Source: Anticarsia gemmatalis (Eukaryota; Arthropoda; Insecta; Lepidoptera; Erebidae). Taken from it: a stretch of DNA of 64,000 nt. The translations under genes were made by a program, and so were the position numbers. The DNA lies in contig NC_134757.1 in the NCBI RefSeq assembly GCF_050436995.1, positions 7,700,501-7,764,500 on the forward strand, in the 5' to 3' direction. Below, one piece after another: positions 39,107 to 52,152 of the stretch. The first letter of the stretch is position 1. Every line of letters starts with the position of its first letter. The notes beneath the pieces are model-generated. The model made no database searches and had not been told where the DNA came from. It was given only the letters and a program-made list of their open reading frames with translations.

Positions 39107-39161
39107 TTGTAGAGTTAAAATCTCAGTTGATATATTATCAACTGAGATTTTAACTCTACAA
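39107..39161. repeat. Perfect palindrome, 25-bp arms and 5-bp loop
   Basis: TTGTAGAGTTAAAATCTCAG and its exact complement around ATATT. It could be a MITE end, a recent inversion duplication or a terminator-like fold. Confidence 0.7.
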
Positions 39162-41280
39162 TCAGACGATTGGTACTAGAATTTCATGAGAGTATCAATA
39201 AAACATTTGTTGAATACTTCTCATACCTTGTTATTATTTGTTATTGTATTGTTATTATTATAACAAGTTAACAACAAACAATGCAGTAGTATTCAATACA
39301 GATACTTTTCGAAAATATGGTAAAGTAAATAGGTAGGTAGGTATGTAGAGAATAAAATAATATACGTACGGGGGAATTTAAATCAGGTTGTATGTGGGAA
39401 ACCATCTTAAAACAATAGAATCGTACAATAACCCCATTAAAAACATTGAGAATGAGTGAAATTCTATAGAAGTGTGTAAGTGTATGCTTAATTATCCCGT
39501 GATATATTAGGGCAAGCTAAACTTCGTACAGTTTACACCTATAAGTAAGTACTATGTTTAGCTAAGATTTTAAATTTGAATAAGGACTAGTTTGATAGTC
39601 AGTAATGAGTAATGAGAAATACTTTCATATTTTGAATATGGTTAGTCGCATAATAAAGAGTCTATATAACACTCTACACATAATTCTTATTTTTAACATA
39701 TTATCCGATTGTAGTAACAAGTATGAGTGATGTTAATATGTAGAAAAATCGAGTGATGTAATAACATTCCTATTCATAAACGGTAGATGTCCCTTGAATG
39801 TTTTCAAAATAGTAGTATACATATGTAGTAGAGGTAGATTACATACTCTTCGATTAAGCACTACTGCCACTGAAGTAGATGAATAAATGAATGGAAAATA
39901 GATACAAATAGCTAAACGATTTTTCCTCCATCATTGAATAAATAGTCTTCAATTCCACGAACGTAATTATTGAATTCTGAGAATAAATGTACTTATATTA
40001 CAGAAGTAATTCGCATGTTTAGTGGACATGACAACTAGTACTAGCTCTCAACTGTGTTAGAATTTTGCTATGTACCGAGGTAAATTCTGGCCTTATCGAC
40101 ACTACTTTGACAGGAAATCAATCGTACAAAACGAAACAATTTTCCTCATTGAATGATTGAACTGATGTTTACAGTTTTAGTGGAAATTAACTGTGTAAAT
40201 TGTCCACATACTGTTTGACAGGCACTCAGCACTCGAACAATGTATGATACAAATGGAATTGTTCAAACAAAAAAATGCGATATAAAGAGACCATTGACTT
40301 CATATTTTTACAAGTAACTTCGCATGTAAGTTAACTTGATAAAAGGGTTTATATTGCGTCATAATTCATGTCACTCCTTTATCGGACAAGTGTCTAATTA
40401 GAACGCAACTCTGTTACTAACATACGCACATAGAATATTATCACAGAGACATCACTTCAGTGATCTATGGATTTCAGAACAGATTAAGGATTTAAATCAT
40501 TCATTTATAGACGCTATTATCAGGTAAAGTATCATTGTTATCTATTACTTAGCAACAAGCTATAAGTCAGACATAAATTAGAATGGAGATTGTTATTCAA
40601 CAGAGCGAATATTAACTAAATAACGAAACCTCGTTGAAACATTAAAGCATTCTTGTTAATTCAAGGTAGATTCCAATACTTAGTTTCCTGAACGAGTAGT
40701 ATTATAAAGTTTTACATTACACTTCAGATTTGACCCCAAAATGGCCACTGGATGCCTCAACTTGACCATTTCTTTGCATCAGTAACTGGTCACGGCAAGA
40801 CTGCTTCGCAACGTGGTCTAAATATAACACCACGTGCACGTTTGGGGGACATTGTACGAAGTTATTCAGTTCATAAACCGAATTTAGGGTCAAATGCCGT
40901 ACGCCTAAACTCCATTGTGATTGTGACACAAATATCTCTCGGCTGGTGGCGACTTGCCCATTTGGCTTTTTATGAATGATACAACTGTAGAGTTTTACCT
41001 GATAGCAACTGATCCTAGTTTAAGCTGTATTATGAATAGATATTCTTGTTTTTTTTTTGCAGTACTCTATGCAAAGGTCGCTAGCAAATTCCACTTCGAG
41101 CAAGAGAAAGTTGACAAGGTACTGCTTTGGATCAAACGTACACAAACGCTAAGTCGTAAACGTTTGATAAACTTCTTGGAAAAATGTTTATTTCATGAAA
41201 AGTGTGGAAAACGTCGCGTGGATTGTGCAATATGCTTTCAATGACTAATTGAGAAATAAAGAAAATAATGGAATACTTAC

Positions 41281-41550
41281 GATTTCATCGATTTTCCTCT
41301 CGAAATTCACAATTAATCCTTTGACGTGAATCACACCAAAGGGACTACATTTGAAAAGGCACTGTTAAGGGCTTTCGTGCGAACTACAATGAGCCCTGTA
41401 GTAACACGACCGCTCGTGATTACATCCAAAAGACGAGTGTGACAGTGCTGCTAGGTCGCGCTGGCGCTGGCGACCGCGCACAGGCGCAAGCGCCGCCGCG
41501 CCGCGCCGCCTCGCCCTCACAGCTGCTCTACGATAAACGCCCTTACTGCA
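41281..41550 (-). promoter_or_regulatory. CpG-rich candidate first exon/promoter of a minus-strand transcript
   Basis: A sharp GC- and CpG-rich block (41445-41520) stands out in very AT-rich DNA. On the minus strand an initiator-like TGCAGTAAGG lies at 41550-41541, and a perfect donor GTAAGTAT begins at 41280. No long reading frame runs through it, so it would be 5' UTR. The nearest same-strand gene that lacks its first exon is the phospholipase B-like gene, 16 kb downstream. The link is inference. Confidence 0.4.
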
Positions 41551-43560
41551 CATAAATTTTGCAAAATGGCAAGCTTATTAACAAAGAAAACATAATTAGG
41601 GAAATGCTACGCACTGGAAAATTTGAGCGTACTGTAAGTAATATTCATCATAATTAAACATTTTTTTACCTCTACCAGACTCTACCTAATCTATCCAAAG
41701 TAATAATATCGAAAATTAGTTTTGTACATTAGTTATAAATGTTGCAAATATGTATCATTATTGTTTGACACGATTTTCGTTACATAGCGAAGATTATATC
41801 CTAATAATAACTGGAACTGCCATCTCTGTATTTTCATGTATACCACATTGAGTCACTCGACTGTTCGCGTAACTTCTACGAGTCGCCGCACCACGTGTTT
41901 ATGTAGAGTGGTTGTTTAAGTTTAATAAAAACAGATGGCGCTACTAGCAGCCATTTAAAATTCTTCGTTTCAATGGAAACATGTTTTTTATCGAAAATTA
42001 GTTTTTTCTGTTAACATTTAGAATCACATTTTAATACAGGAAGCCATTAGAATATAGAATGCGTTCAGATTTTGAGACATTTGATCTCAATATGATATAT
42101 TTCCGACAAGGCTATTGTGCAACAAGATAAATAATAAATTATGATAATTAATGCTTTGTCTCTACATTTGTCATTTCAATATTATATTGATTTGTGTAGT
42201 AAAGCAATTAATTTGTGCTTTCTATAACCTAAAAATACTTTTCGAGCGTAGTGGGATGTTGCATATTTACGTTTGTTATCTTACATGTGTTTTTTATAGT
42301 CACAAGAGGAATATTTGAGTAGTATGCAGTGCTGTTTTTTCAATACATCAGCAATTCCGTATGCGTCCGTCCCTCTGATTAACTTGATGACCCTGATGCT
42401 AATTTAACCTTTAGTCAAATAGGTATATTAAATTCAAGAATTATGCGTCAAAGCTTAGCTTGAAAGTAATCTATGTACCTAGATAATAAAATATGTATTT
42501 TAGTACTCGTAGATCATTTTAACAATATTTTATGGGAAGGTAATGGGTACATAATATAACATTAGGTATATAAGGTATGTTGTATGACTTGCGACCTATG
42601 TATGTTGATTAAGTAACTACTAACTAAGTAACTAAATATTTATAAAATTATTTTCCTTCGTTATTTAGTTTCTTTAGTTGTGATTGTCGTGAATTAGGCC
42701 GGTATTTCGCATATTCCCCGGAGCTCTACATAGATATCACTTTTATCTAACTAGAATACCTACTCTACTGTATGGAGCTTTGTGCCGGTGATACATTCTC
42801 TTTCACTTCTAGAATACATTTTCATAATTTAAATTATTACTGAGTGAATAAAATGAATTTTAGGAAGTATATTGAAAGTATTGCTGTGACCGTGTAATTA
42901 TGATGTGGTAGAGCAGCATTCGTGTGCACGGCTGTATAGAGTGTATAGGTATTGTGTGTCAAGTTCGGAGACCTTGGGGTGTTACGTGGCGATGTCGAGT
43001 GTTTCCCGACCGCGACCTGCCCCACAGGCTGTGATGTGATGGCTCATCGTCACACTGCGTGCGGGTCAATGACCCCGCCCATTTACCTAATGGTTGCTTG
43101 CTATCTTTGACGCCTTTCAAACTTTATCACGCTACTACCTGCTACGAGAGATCGTAAAAGTACGCAGTTTTATACACGCCGACTCTGACGATACGAGCAT
43201 GCAGTTTTTGTTGTAGATCTTTTACGTAATGCTATTTGTCGTGTTTTCCTCGTATTTGTCAGTATTTTTTCTGTTTAGTCACATAAAGAACAATAGCTAG
43301 ACTGCTGCATTGAATGGAAGTAGGTAGTTATTTAGTAAATGGTAGGTACAAACAAACGTATTACCGATTAGTGTTGTATAGATAAGCAATTGCAGATACG
43401 GAAGGAGACTCTGACATATACAAATATTATAGGCATACCTATCTTGTTATTGATTTGGTAGGTGAATCGATGAAGACATGTCACTTAGCGTTTCCACCAG
43501 CATTTGTACTTGTATTCGTCCTTGACAAACACGTCAGCAGTTGTTATGACTTAAGACTTA

Positions 43561-43810
43561 TCTATACTTAATATTATAAAGCTGAAGAGTTTGTTTGTTT
43601 GTTTGTTTGAACACGCTAATCTCAGGAACTAATGGTCCGATTTTACAAATTCTTTCAGTGTTACATAGCCCATTTATCGAGGAAGGCTATAGGCTATATA
43701 TAACGCTACGGTCATTAGGAGCGGAGAAGCAACGGAAAATGTTACAAAAACGGGGAAAATTTTGGCGCATTCTCTTAGGTGAAGCAAGCGAAGTTGCGCG
43801 GGTCAGCTAG
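43561..43810 (+). mobile_element. Lep1-like non-autonomous Helitron
   Basis: TCTATACTTAATATTATAAA to GCGCGGGTCAGCTAG, followed by T. Complete. Confidence 0.8.
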
Positions 43811-44979
43811 TCTACCTATATGATTTAAGAAACTAAACAAGGGAAATGACAAATGCTAAGTTGAGATATACAAATTAGAAAACCTGTATGAGGCATTAAC
43901 CCTCATCTGTACTTAATTTTGGATTCTGATAAAAAACCTTTATCTATTTTTAATTTCTAACAGTTTACCTATACCTACGTAACGTTGAAACTAATGGCAC
44001 TGGTCCATAAGTAGCATTCAATTATACCGCTTTTCTCTATTCCGGGTAACATGTCTTTCCTAAATAATGTTTACTGCGTTTAGTGGGTACCTATGCAATA
44101 TGCGTTAACTAATTTATAAGTAATATTATTCTATGTTAATGAAAACTAATCGAGAAATGTGTCGCTAAACGCAAAACTCGAGAACGGCTTGAATAATTCT
44201 GCAAAATATTTTTGCCATATTTACTAAAAGGCACAAAGGTTTTAATGGAGAGATAAAACAAAAAAACTGAGCAGATAGTATAAACAAATAGTATTAATTT
44301 ACATCGAGGCGGCTAGACAGTAATAATTACATCTAAGGTAGAAAGACGAGTATAAAATATACAAAATTTTTGCTCTTAGTTATGTATGAAAATTGTAAGT
44401 ACGTGTAACAAGGACGCTGTCTTTTTGCCCTACTCCGAACACGTGAAGACATTTACGGCTGTAAGTATACTATATGAATATGTGAACCCAATTTAGACAT
44501 ACATCAACATACTTTACCATCTGCGGACCACGGTACGATAGTATACATTGATTTTTATATCTGAAGATATAAAATAAGAACTTTAAGAAATCATGATGTG
44601 TCATTTGAAGTAAATCGAAGTTCGTTTGCATTACATTTAGGTGTAGGCATTAAAACGAAATATTTTTTTCTGCAGCACAAAGTTGCTTGTAATCTTAGAT
44701 AGGAAATCCAGCTACTGGATTGCATCAGCCGTGATTTAACTGCATGCAAGATAAAAAAAATATTCCTCCAATTCTAGCCTAAACTTATCCATCCAAAATG
44801 TTTATTCCGTTTTGAGTTTTATTTTAACTCTCGTATTTTGTTGTTCGTTTTTGCCGCACTCCGAGCTACTATCAAAAATGTTGCAAAAGAAAAACCTCGT
44901 AACACTTTGGTGGAAAGCATCAATGGAACCTAGGCTATTTTACCCGACTGCGCTACATAAAGGAAGTTGTTACTGTTTT

Positions 44980-45175
44980 TTGCTTTCCTAGAATTTAAAA
45001 ACTTTATGTTTTTCCTCTGACGAATAAATAAACGCGTTAGCTGCCTGTCTTTTCGTAAAAGTTAGAATGACGGCCTGAAATCAAACACAGGTAACTTTTA
45101 TCCGGAAATCAGTACTTAACATTTTTTTGAACCCACGTTACCCGAGAGCGGTACCACGCGTGTCAGCTAGTAGCT
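44980..45175. repeat. Degenerate dispersed repeat ending GTGTCAGCTAG
   Basis: The GAACCCACGTTACCCGAGAG to GCGTGTCAGCTAGTAG end recalls the CAGCTAG end of Helitrons, but the rest is too degraded to assign. Confidence 0.3.
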
Positions 45176-46244
45176 AAAAATAAGTTGCTTATAAATCGAT
45201 GGATAAAAGGACACCTCTGTACTATAGCGTATACTATGTTATCCGTGTGTAGTGGAAGTTGTATGAATCGATAGATCATCAATATTTCAATTTAACCTGT
45301 CGAACAGCCGTGTGAAGTTTTCCGATTTTATGTACTTAAAGGAAGGCGTGTTGTGACGATTTGTAACTGAAAGTGTGATAGCGATGTCTTCAATTGTAAG
45401 GTTTAAATAAACTTGCTGTCGTAAGTCGTCGTTAAGAATTAAGTTAGGTAAAGAGATGACTAGATTACCGAGGTCGAGACTAAGATGGGTGGCCGGTATA
45501 AACAAGCCAGTGGAGCCAACTGGAGCCAGTAACCTTAATATCCTAACAGCTTATTTTTTATATCGATCCAATTCAAATTAAGCTAACCCCTATGGTTAAT
45601 AGCAGGTAATAAAATTAAACGAAAGTCAGATAGACTGCTAAATCAGGCTAAATGGAAAAAAAGTAGAAAAATAAATCCATACCACACACCAAGTACTATA
45701 AAATCACGCGATTCAACATCAACTGTATCAAAGTGTGAAGGACGTACGCGTGCACCACCCACGATATTTATTTTCGTCAAATGAGGTCCATTGATTCATA
45801 TGGATTCATTTTATTGAATAACCGCTTTATTCTTTCTCTTAAATCGCTTAACTAAATGAGGCTAACTACCTATTTACTTCTGTGTAGATATAATATCTTC
45901 CAATAGCGGTAACATTGAAACATGGCTCTGATAATTATAAACCCTAATTAAATTTTCCTTTACATTTCAATTAAAACGTGTTTGTTCAACAAACACGAGT
46001 TCGGGGTTTGAAACGAGCGGAAAATGCTTTCAATATTGTCTTAAAGGTATTTTCTTTTGAGATATTATTATATTAATGGTTCCGAGTACATACATAATTA
46101 CATCATAATTGATCGCTGGTATTATTTTTTTCTACGATCTTATAAAAAAGGTTTGAATAGTATATTGGCGATTATTGTGAAGTATTGTAAAGGCAGGTGG
46201 AAATATCCAAAATAGAGTTATCTGTTCAATGATGTAACTGTATC

Positions 46245-46470
46245 TGTGGTCTAGGCAGTAGTGTATACGAACGACTGATCACGAGGTCTCGGGTTTGATT
46301 CCCAGGTCGGGCAATGGGCTATTGGTCTTTTCGCATTTAAATTATAATATTTTTCAATAGTAGTCCGGTGTTTGGTAAGGGGTCAGATTGCTATGGCATA
46401 TGGGATTAAAATTGTGAAAGGCGAAACGTGGGGGCATCTTTGCGTACGCCTTTGGGTACTACAAGCGTGA
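46245..46470 (+). repeat. tRNA-derived SINE
   Basis: GTGGTCTAGGCAGTAGTGTA (A-box-like), GGGTTTGATTCCCAGGTCGG (a clear B box), then the GTTTGGTAAGG body and a CAAGCGTGATGTTATGTA tail. Confidence 0.6.
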
Positions 46471-46613
46471 TGTTATGTACATATGTTTAGAAACTAACCT
46501 AGCTTAGATTCCAACGCTACTTAGCATAAGCCTCTTATAATATTGCTAGTATAGTGCAGGCTTCTCACATTCTGCACCACAACAAACGACAATCTCGTTA
46601 GCCGACATCTCTT

Positions 46614-46819
46614 ACCCCCGGTTTCTGAGGTACATTTACCGGTAGTTTAACTATTCAATAGCGTTTATATTCATATAAAAAAAACGCTATTTAATAGATA
46701 AACTACTTACTGCTTAGTTATACCGCGGTAGTTCATCTATTCAAGAGCGTTTATACTCGTAAAAGAAGACGCTATTGAATAGATAAACTACCGCTAAATG
46801 TATTTCGCGAACCGGGGGT
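46614..46819. mobile_element. Compound hairpin MITE, 206 bp
   Basis: Outer ends ACCCCCGGTTTCTGAGG and GCGAACCGGGGGT, as in 13991-14108, but with two consecutive hairpins inside (46641-46709 and 46731-46793), each made of the GGTAGTT(T/C)A(T/A)CTATTCAA and TAATAGATAAACTA motifs. Confidence 0.65.
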
Positions 46820-47008
46820 TAGGCAAACATAAGATAGCTCATTGTTTGAAAACTTTTATATTTGTGGCCGAACTTAATTAACACGACACCTTAATGATGG
46901 AGTACCTTTGCTGAATGCTAATAAATAAATTGATATTTAAATACTTACTACTTTACTTTTTTCTTACCCCATAATTAACATTTACCTAGTCTATATCGCT
47001 GATTGTTG

Positions 47009-47212
47009 GGAGCTCCTCGCATGATCAATTATTATATTAACCACATTGTAAATCTTTTGGCGATTGAAAAGAGTGACCGTGAGTTTCTTGCTAGCTCTTC
47101 TCATAAGGCTCTACCCCCTTCCGAGCTAGTGGTAGATTCAGTAATTGTAACGACTATCATGTGTCAATATTTGACCTAAACTGATAAATGATTTGATTTT
47201 GATTTTGAAAAC
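47009..47212 (+). repeat. 3' tail of the same LINE family
   Basis: Second copy of the sequence at 1503-1680, with about 30 extra bases (GGCTCTACCCCCTTCCGAGC region) in the middle, so it is closer to full length. Ends in TGATTTTGATTTTGAAAA. Confidence 0.55.
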
Positions 47213-47386
47213 ATTATTTGTAAGTTCGTTGTTCACGTTGTTTACAGCTGAGCAAAGGTCTCCTGTCATAAAGCACCTCCAGCGTACAACTGACGCAGGT
47301 ACATCAATCGCATCGTAACAAAAAATAACATAATCTAACTGGTTTCCATTCAAGTTCAATAGTTACCACTGTATTATATGTGTATA

Positions 47387-47643
47387 CTAGCTGACCCGCG
47401 CAACTTCGCTTGCGTCTCATAAGAGAATCATAATTTTCCCCGTTTTTGTAACATTTTTCACTGGTACTCTGTTCCTATTGGCCGTAGCGTGATGATATAT
47501 AGCCTATAACCTTCCTCGATAAATGGGCTATCTAACACTGAAAGAATTTTTCAAATCGGACCAGTAGTTCCCGAGATTAGCGCGTTCAAACAAACAAACA
47601 ATCAAACAAACAAACTCTTCAGCTTTATAATATTAGTAAAGAT
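47387..47643 (-). mobile_element. Lep1-like non-autonomous Helitron
   Basis: CTAGCTGACCCGCGCAAC to AGTAAAGAT, with the last nine bases doubled (AGTAAAGATAGTAAAGAT). Confidence 0.8.
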
Positions 47644-50134
47644 AGTAAAGATGTCTAGCAAGTTGCGTGATGTGTCCAAAGTACACTTATTAACGATCAT
47701 CGACCCTTAGTTACATTAGCTAGTTAAAAAGAAGATTCACACATTCCTATGTATATAGACTTATTTTTTGTAGCTAAAAACATACGGCCCCGCTCATATG
47801 CCCGATAAAAAGTATCCTACGGCATTTGCGGATATGTGCTGCTACAAATCTTTCGGCCTTTAAAAAGTACCAGCTTTTGGTTTTTGCCAGTAAGTCAATT
47901 CGCGTAAAAAGATATCCCCAGTGAAATATATAAACTACATGTTTCCAAAATTTCATCAGATCCGTTCTATAGCAGTGGCGAATGTAAACCTTTTCATTCA
48001 GAATAATAAAGTAGAATAATATTTAAATTTGTAGTAAATAAGATGCCAATAGGTTGTAGTTAACTCCTTCAATATTACATTCTAGCTTAAATCAAAGTAG
48101 AAGAAATGTGAAAAACAAACCCTCGACTTTTTTTCGTCAAAACTTATCTTAGGAATTCATTAAAACACTGTATTAACCACCTTCTATCTCATAAGGAGCT
48201 TCCAGCATTATTTTAAAACCAAATACATTGTACTTAATATTAAGTACTTACATGTCTGCTTGAGTAGAAACAAATTACATATAACTCTCGTTATCAAATA
48301 TTTACATAAACACTTCATTTCCGGAATTATTGATAACTGCTGAAATTATACTTGAGAGTTTAAACTAATTATAATTAAAACAAATAACTCAACAAGGTCA
48401 TGCGGTATCGTAATTTTTTCTTTGATAAATCGTCTATTGTATTTTACGTATTTCTAGTAAAATTTCGGCCACGAACGGTTCATTTGATTCATTTGATTAT
48501 ACACAGTTATCTATTTAAAGGAAATTGGCGATAGAATCGTGACAGTTTTTGTGTTTCTCATCTCGATAAAATGTTCAATAACTAAACCACGGCTACAATT
48601 TTGGCAGGGTTAATGTCCGGCCCACACTTGCCTCGGCCATCCACCTGACGCGAGTAGCCCCGGTCATTGCCAGATGTTGTGGTTTTGTCGTCACTAGGTA
48701 AACATGCCAGTCAAAAGTCACATGTACTAATTCGATTACCCAATAACTTAAACAATGTCACAAAGTAGTGTCTACTACAACTATTAAATAAAATACGTAA
48801 ACTTTATTCGCGATTACCAGTTGATTTTACGCGTCGCTGTAAAATATTTAAAAAAATTACGTATGTAATATTAAAAAATAATTTTATCACGTAATAAAAT
48901 ATAATAAAGCAATCAATTATCCTATCACCTTAACTGAAATCCTTTTCATTGTAATACCCATTAGAGGTTCAGGGAAATTGAAAGAATCCATAGGAAAAGC
49001 TCTGTATCGGTAGGTAGTTAATGAGCCCGTATTATCAGTAAGTAACAAAGTGCCTAATATCGGTGTGTACGTAGACATACAAAAAGTCATTGATTCGTTA
49101 CGCATGCCACAGTTCTAATTTCAGAGAAGTTATTTTCAGCATGTTTTGAGCATCGGAAATTGTCCAATTTGCTTGTATTGTGTGCTTAAGAGCAGATTTA
49201 TTGTAACTTCACTTGTTCTTGACTTTATTGAGGATATTTTTGCCTTAACGTTAAAGAAAATGTATAATGATATTATTATGATACCCCATTTTTACGCCGG
49301 ATGGAAAAAAACATTTCATCTCAAGATTGGCAGCTAAAACTCCCAAAATGATATCTTTATGTTATGAAAATTCAAAATGTCAAATCGTTAACACAAAATA
49401 AAATGTTTACTTTCAGTACATTTATAGTATAAGTATAAGCCCATTTTCGGCAATGATCCGTAGTTTGTTTATCATAAACTAATATGGAAAAAGATATTGA
49501 TCTTATTAGTTATCATAATTATAATCATCAGGAACTATTAGCAACAACATAATTTACTTATAAAAGTGATTTGTTATGTCTTTTCAATTCCGATCTGACT
49601 ATGTATAAGTAACAATTGATGTGGGCTTTTAATTTTCCGTGTGTATCTTTCACAAGCACATTGTAAGTTTATATCAATTGCAGAACATTTTTGATTCGCT
49701 TGGCAGTACATAATAATTATAATTATATTCCCCTGCCTACCTATCTGCCTATCTTATCTTATCTTAGGAGTGGGGGTGCCAGTTAATGCCTGACTGACAC
49801 TTCGTCCATTTCAGATCTTTTGTGTCAACCCCTCCTCTGCTACTCTAGACGTTGGGGGGCAGGGCAAAACTTAACAGTTTTGCTATGCACCCCAGCGGAA
49901 GCAGCCTGTAGTCTTCTGGTTTAAGGTAACCGCTATCTACTACAATACAATAAACAGATTAGAAAGAAGTAAATATTTGCCCAGTCCCACTTCGACATGA
50001 GGTATAACATAAACCAAACTTAATTTAATACCAAACCATTTTGGGTGTAATTATTTTACAATACAGGTACGTTGATGATGAAACAAATTTATTGTTCAGT
50101 TGCATAAAACTTTATTTTACACAACAATATTTAT

Positions 50135-50184
50135 TATCTAGCTATTGTTTTAGAATAGACTTCCGGAACAGCTACTCCTTGTAT
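50135..50184 (-). other. Candidate alternative terminal exon of the nanos-family gene
   Basis: The minus strand shows a strong acceptor (TTTTTATTTCAG ending at 50185), a short open stretch with a stop, and AATAAA at 50136-50131, repeated at about 50117 and 50093. If the nanos last exon is cut at 52762 (donor GTTAGT, which overlaps its TAG), the phase fits and the protein would end LLDTRSSCSGSLF. In the other open frame it reads IQGVAVPEVYSKTIAR, which would belong to some other transcript. It looks like a real 3' exon; its owner is inferred. Confidence 0.45.
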
Positions 50185-51929
50185 CTGAAATAAAAAGATA
50201 ATTATTATAACACTTTTGTAATAGGGCAATATGTAATAAGGCTTCTTGAGATGAATAAATTATACAGTCAACGTTATAAATGTGACGTATGGGTTAAAGA
50301 TTGAAAATCTGACAGCGTTCGTATAAATATTTTTGACGCTGACCGTACCAAGAAAACCATAGTCCAGGCTAACGTATTTTAAAATCTCCTGATCAATAGC
50401 TTTCAAAGATTTTACTAAGTTCAAATAACTCAGTGATTAAACTCTATTATTTAATATAACCGATTTTAACATAACCTCAAAATCAGATTCTCAATAGATA
50501 ATAGGTATTTTTATTTTTCGTTTAGCAACGATGCAATTTTACGGTGTGTTTCTTGTTATCACGACTGAGGATGTGCACAAAATAATCAAGTGCATGGTAT
50601 GTCTTTGACATAAAGATACTATTAGATATTAAGTAAACAGCTTTAATCTCAGAAATGTATCGCAGACATCTGTCAATATTATTTTAAAATTGTTGTGAAG
50701 TCAATCAGTCAAAACCTTTTCCGTCGAGATCTTCTATAAAGCAGTTTGAATAAAGTTTATATTTCAAATTCCAATAACTGAGTCTTATGTCATTTAACAA
50801 GAATTTCTAAACAAAAGCTGAGAAAGATGTAACAGTAATTTGTATTAACATGCTATGGTATAATGTCTATTCATTTCTTTGTGATAATATGCATGCTTGG
50901 TTACGTCAATTACATTAAAACTTAATGAAGCACACAATTTCAATAATTACTGATAGTCAGGTCATCAGTCCAATTTATTGTCGTCACGACAATGAATAAA
51001 TTGTTGTTGAATTTTCCCGTTATCAAATTCCTTTGAGTTAATGATTATATAATGACTGACTCGGCCCAAGTGAGTTTCAGTTGGTACAAAAAACTACATA
51101 CTTCAAATTGATTACTAAAATGTTGTCGGGTAAATTTGCAATAGTGTTCTGTAGTAGATAATAAGTAATGAGGTATATTATGTCGCGGAAAACTATTACT
51201 TAAGTCTTTAATTGGGTGAATGGCGACACGTGCAAATATTTATATGCCCACCACCGGAAAACTGGCGTATTGTTGCTATTGTCCTATCTATATATCCATC
51301 AAATAACAATGTTACGGATACTTACTCATTTTGATAATAATATCAAAGAAAAAAAAATATCGCGAACCGTAGCAACTTTAGCAATATACAATAATTACAG
51401 CTATTAAATAACCAATTTTGGTCAATTAAACCTATGGGCTCGGTCTCACAACGGTACCTGTGGACCCCACTATAGTTGCGGTTATTTAAATTCTTCTTAA
51501 AGTGGAAAAAGACACTGACCTATGAATATAAATACTGACGTGTGCTCTTATAAACCTAAATATATTTCTTATGTAATAGAATACGGGAATTAACGCGAAC
51601 CCGCATTTAACCTTAGAATGTTTGACGTTATGGCGCAGGTTACGCTGGCCATGATCGCAGGCTGGATGAGCAATGGAAAGATAAAAATAAAGCTAAGTAT
51701 ACTTGCTAACAGTATTAAAGATGAATATTTATACTAAAATTATTTGAACAGGTGTAAAAAAATCATTTGTAATGACCATAGAGAATTACGTAACAGGAAA
51801 ACGTCCACAAAAAATCCGAAAATTGAACTCAGAATGTGACCTGCATACCGTAAATGTAAATAAGACAACTTACTCATAATCACCATGACGTATTGAATTT
51901 CTGGTTTACGGAACCGGTACCTACAAAGT

Positions 51930-52152
51930 TTTTTTTCCATTTTAAAAAAGATAACTCCCGCACTAAGAATTGCTATTGTGTCGCGGAGACTTTTACAAAC
52001 ATACAAACAATGAACACAAAGCACAACCAGACCCGAAACAATTATTTGTGGATCGAACAAGTAATTGCTTCGTGTAGGAATGGAATCTACGACCTCCCGA
52101 CGCAGTGGTATCGGCGTGGCGACCTAAACCACTGTGCCACGGAGGCAGTCAA
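51930..52152 (-). repeat. tRNA-derived SINE (second family)
   Basis: Read in reverse: GCCTCCGTGGCACAGTGGTT with an A-box-like GGTTTAGGTCGC, then GGGAGGTCGTAGATTCCATT in the B-box place, and a body with CAAATAATTGTTTCGGGTC. It is 200 bp long and has a sister copy at 63623-63837. Confidence 0.6.

Larger units (their letters stand above)
25353..41280. other. 16-kb gene-poor stretch, possibly a 5' intron
   Basis: No coding exon recognised on either strand. It holds inverted repeats (26526, 28945, 33813, 39107), SINEs, a truncated Lep1 and two candidate non-coding exons (30151-30216, 35357-35468) with minus-strand splice sites. Unique, GC-richer patches occur at 31480-31720 and 32260-32460 (GTCGTCGTGCCTCGGCGACA), which could be enhancers. 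Confidence 0.4.
41551..50080. other. Intergenic, repeat-rich
   Basis: Contains Lep1 copies, a SINE, a MITE and a LINE tail. One minus-strand frame at 45546-45287 (reading THLSLDLGNLVISLPNLIL and FTRLFDRLN) has protein-like composition, but no family I know; it may be a transposon remnant. GC-richer unique sequence at 42890-43080. No complete gene found. Confidence 0.4.

Noticed and set aside
41365..41553. Arg/Ala-rich 62-aa minus frame
   Set aside because: Product of the CpG-rich repeat-like segment; better explained as promoter/5' UTR.
52080..52150. Possible tRNA gene
   Set aside because: Has tRNA-like A and B boxes but no proper cloverleaf ends, continues into a SINE body and has a sister copy at 63.7 kb.
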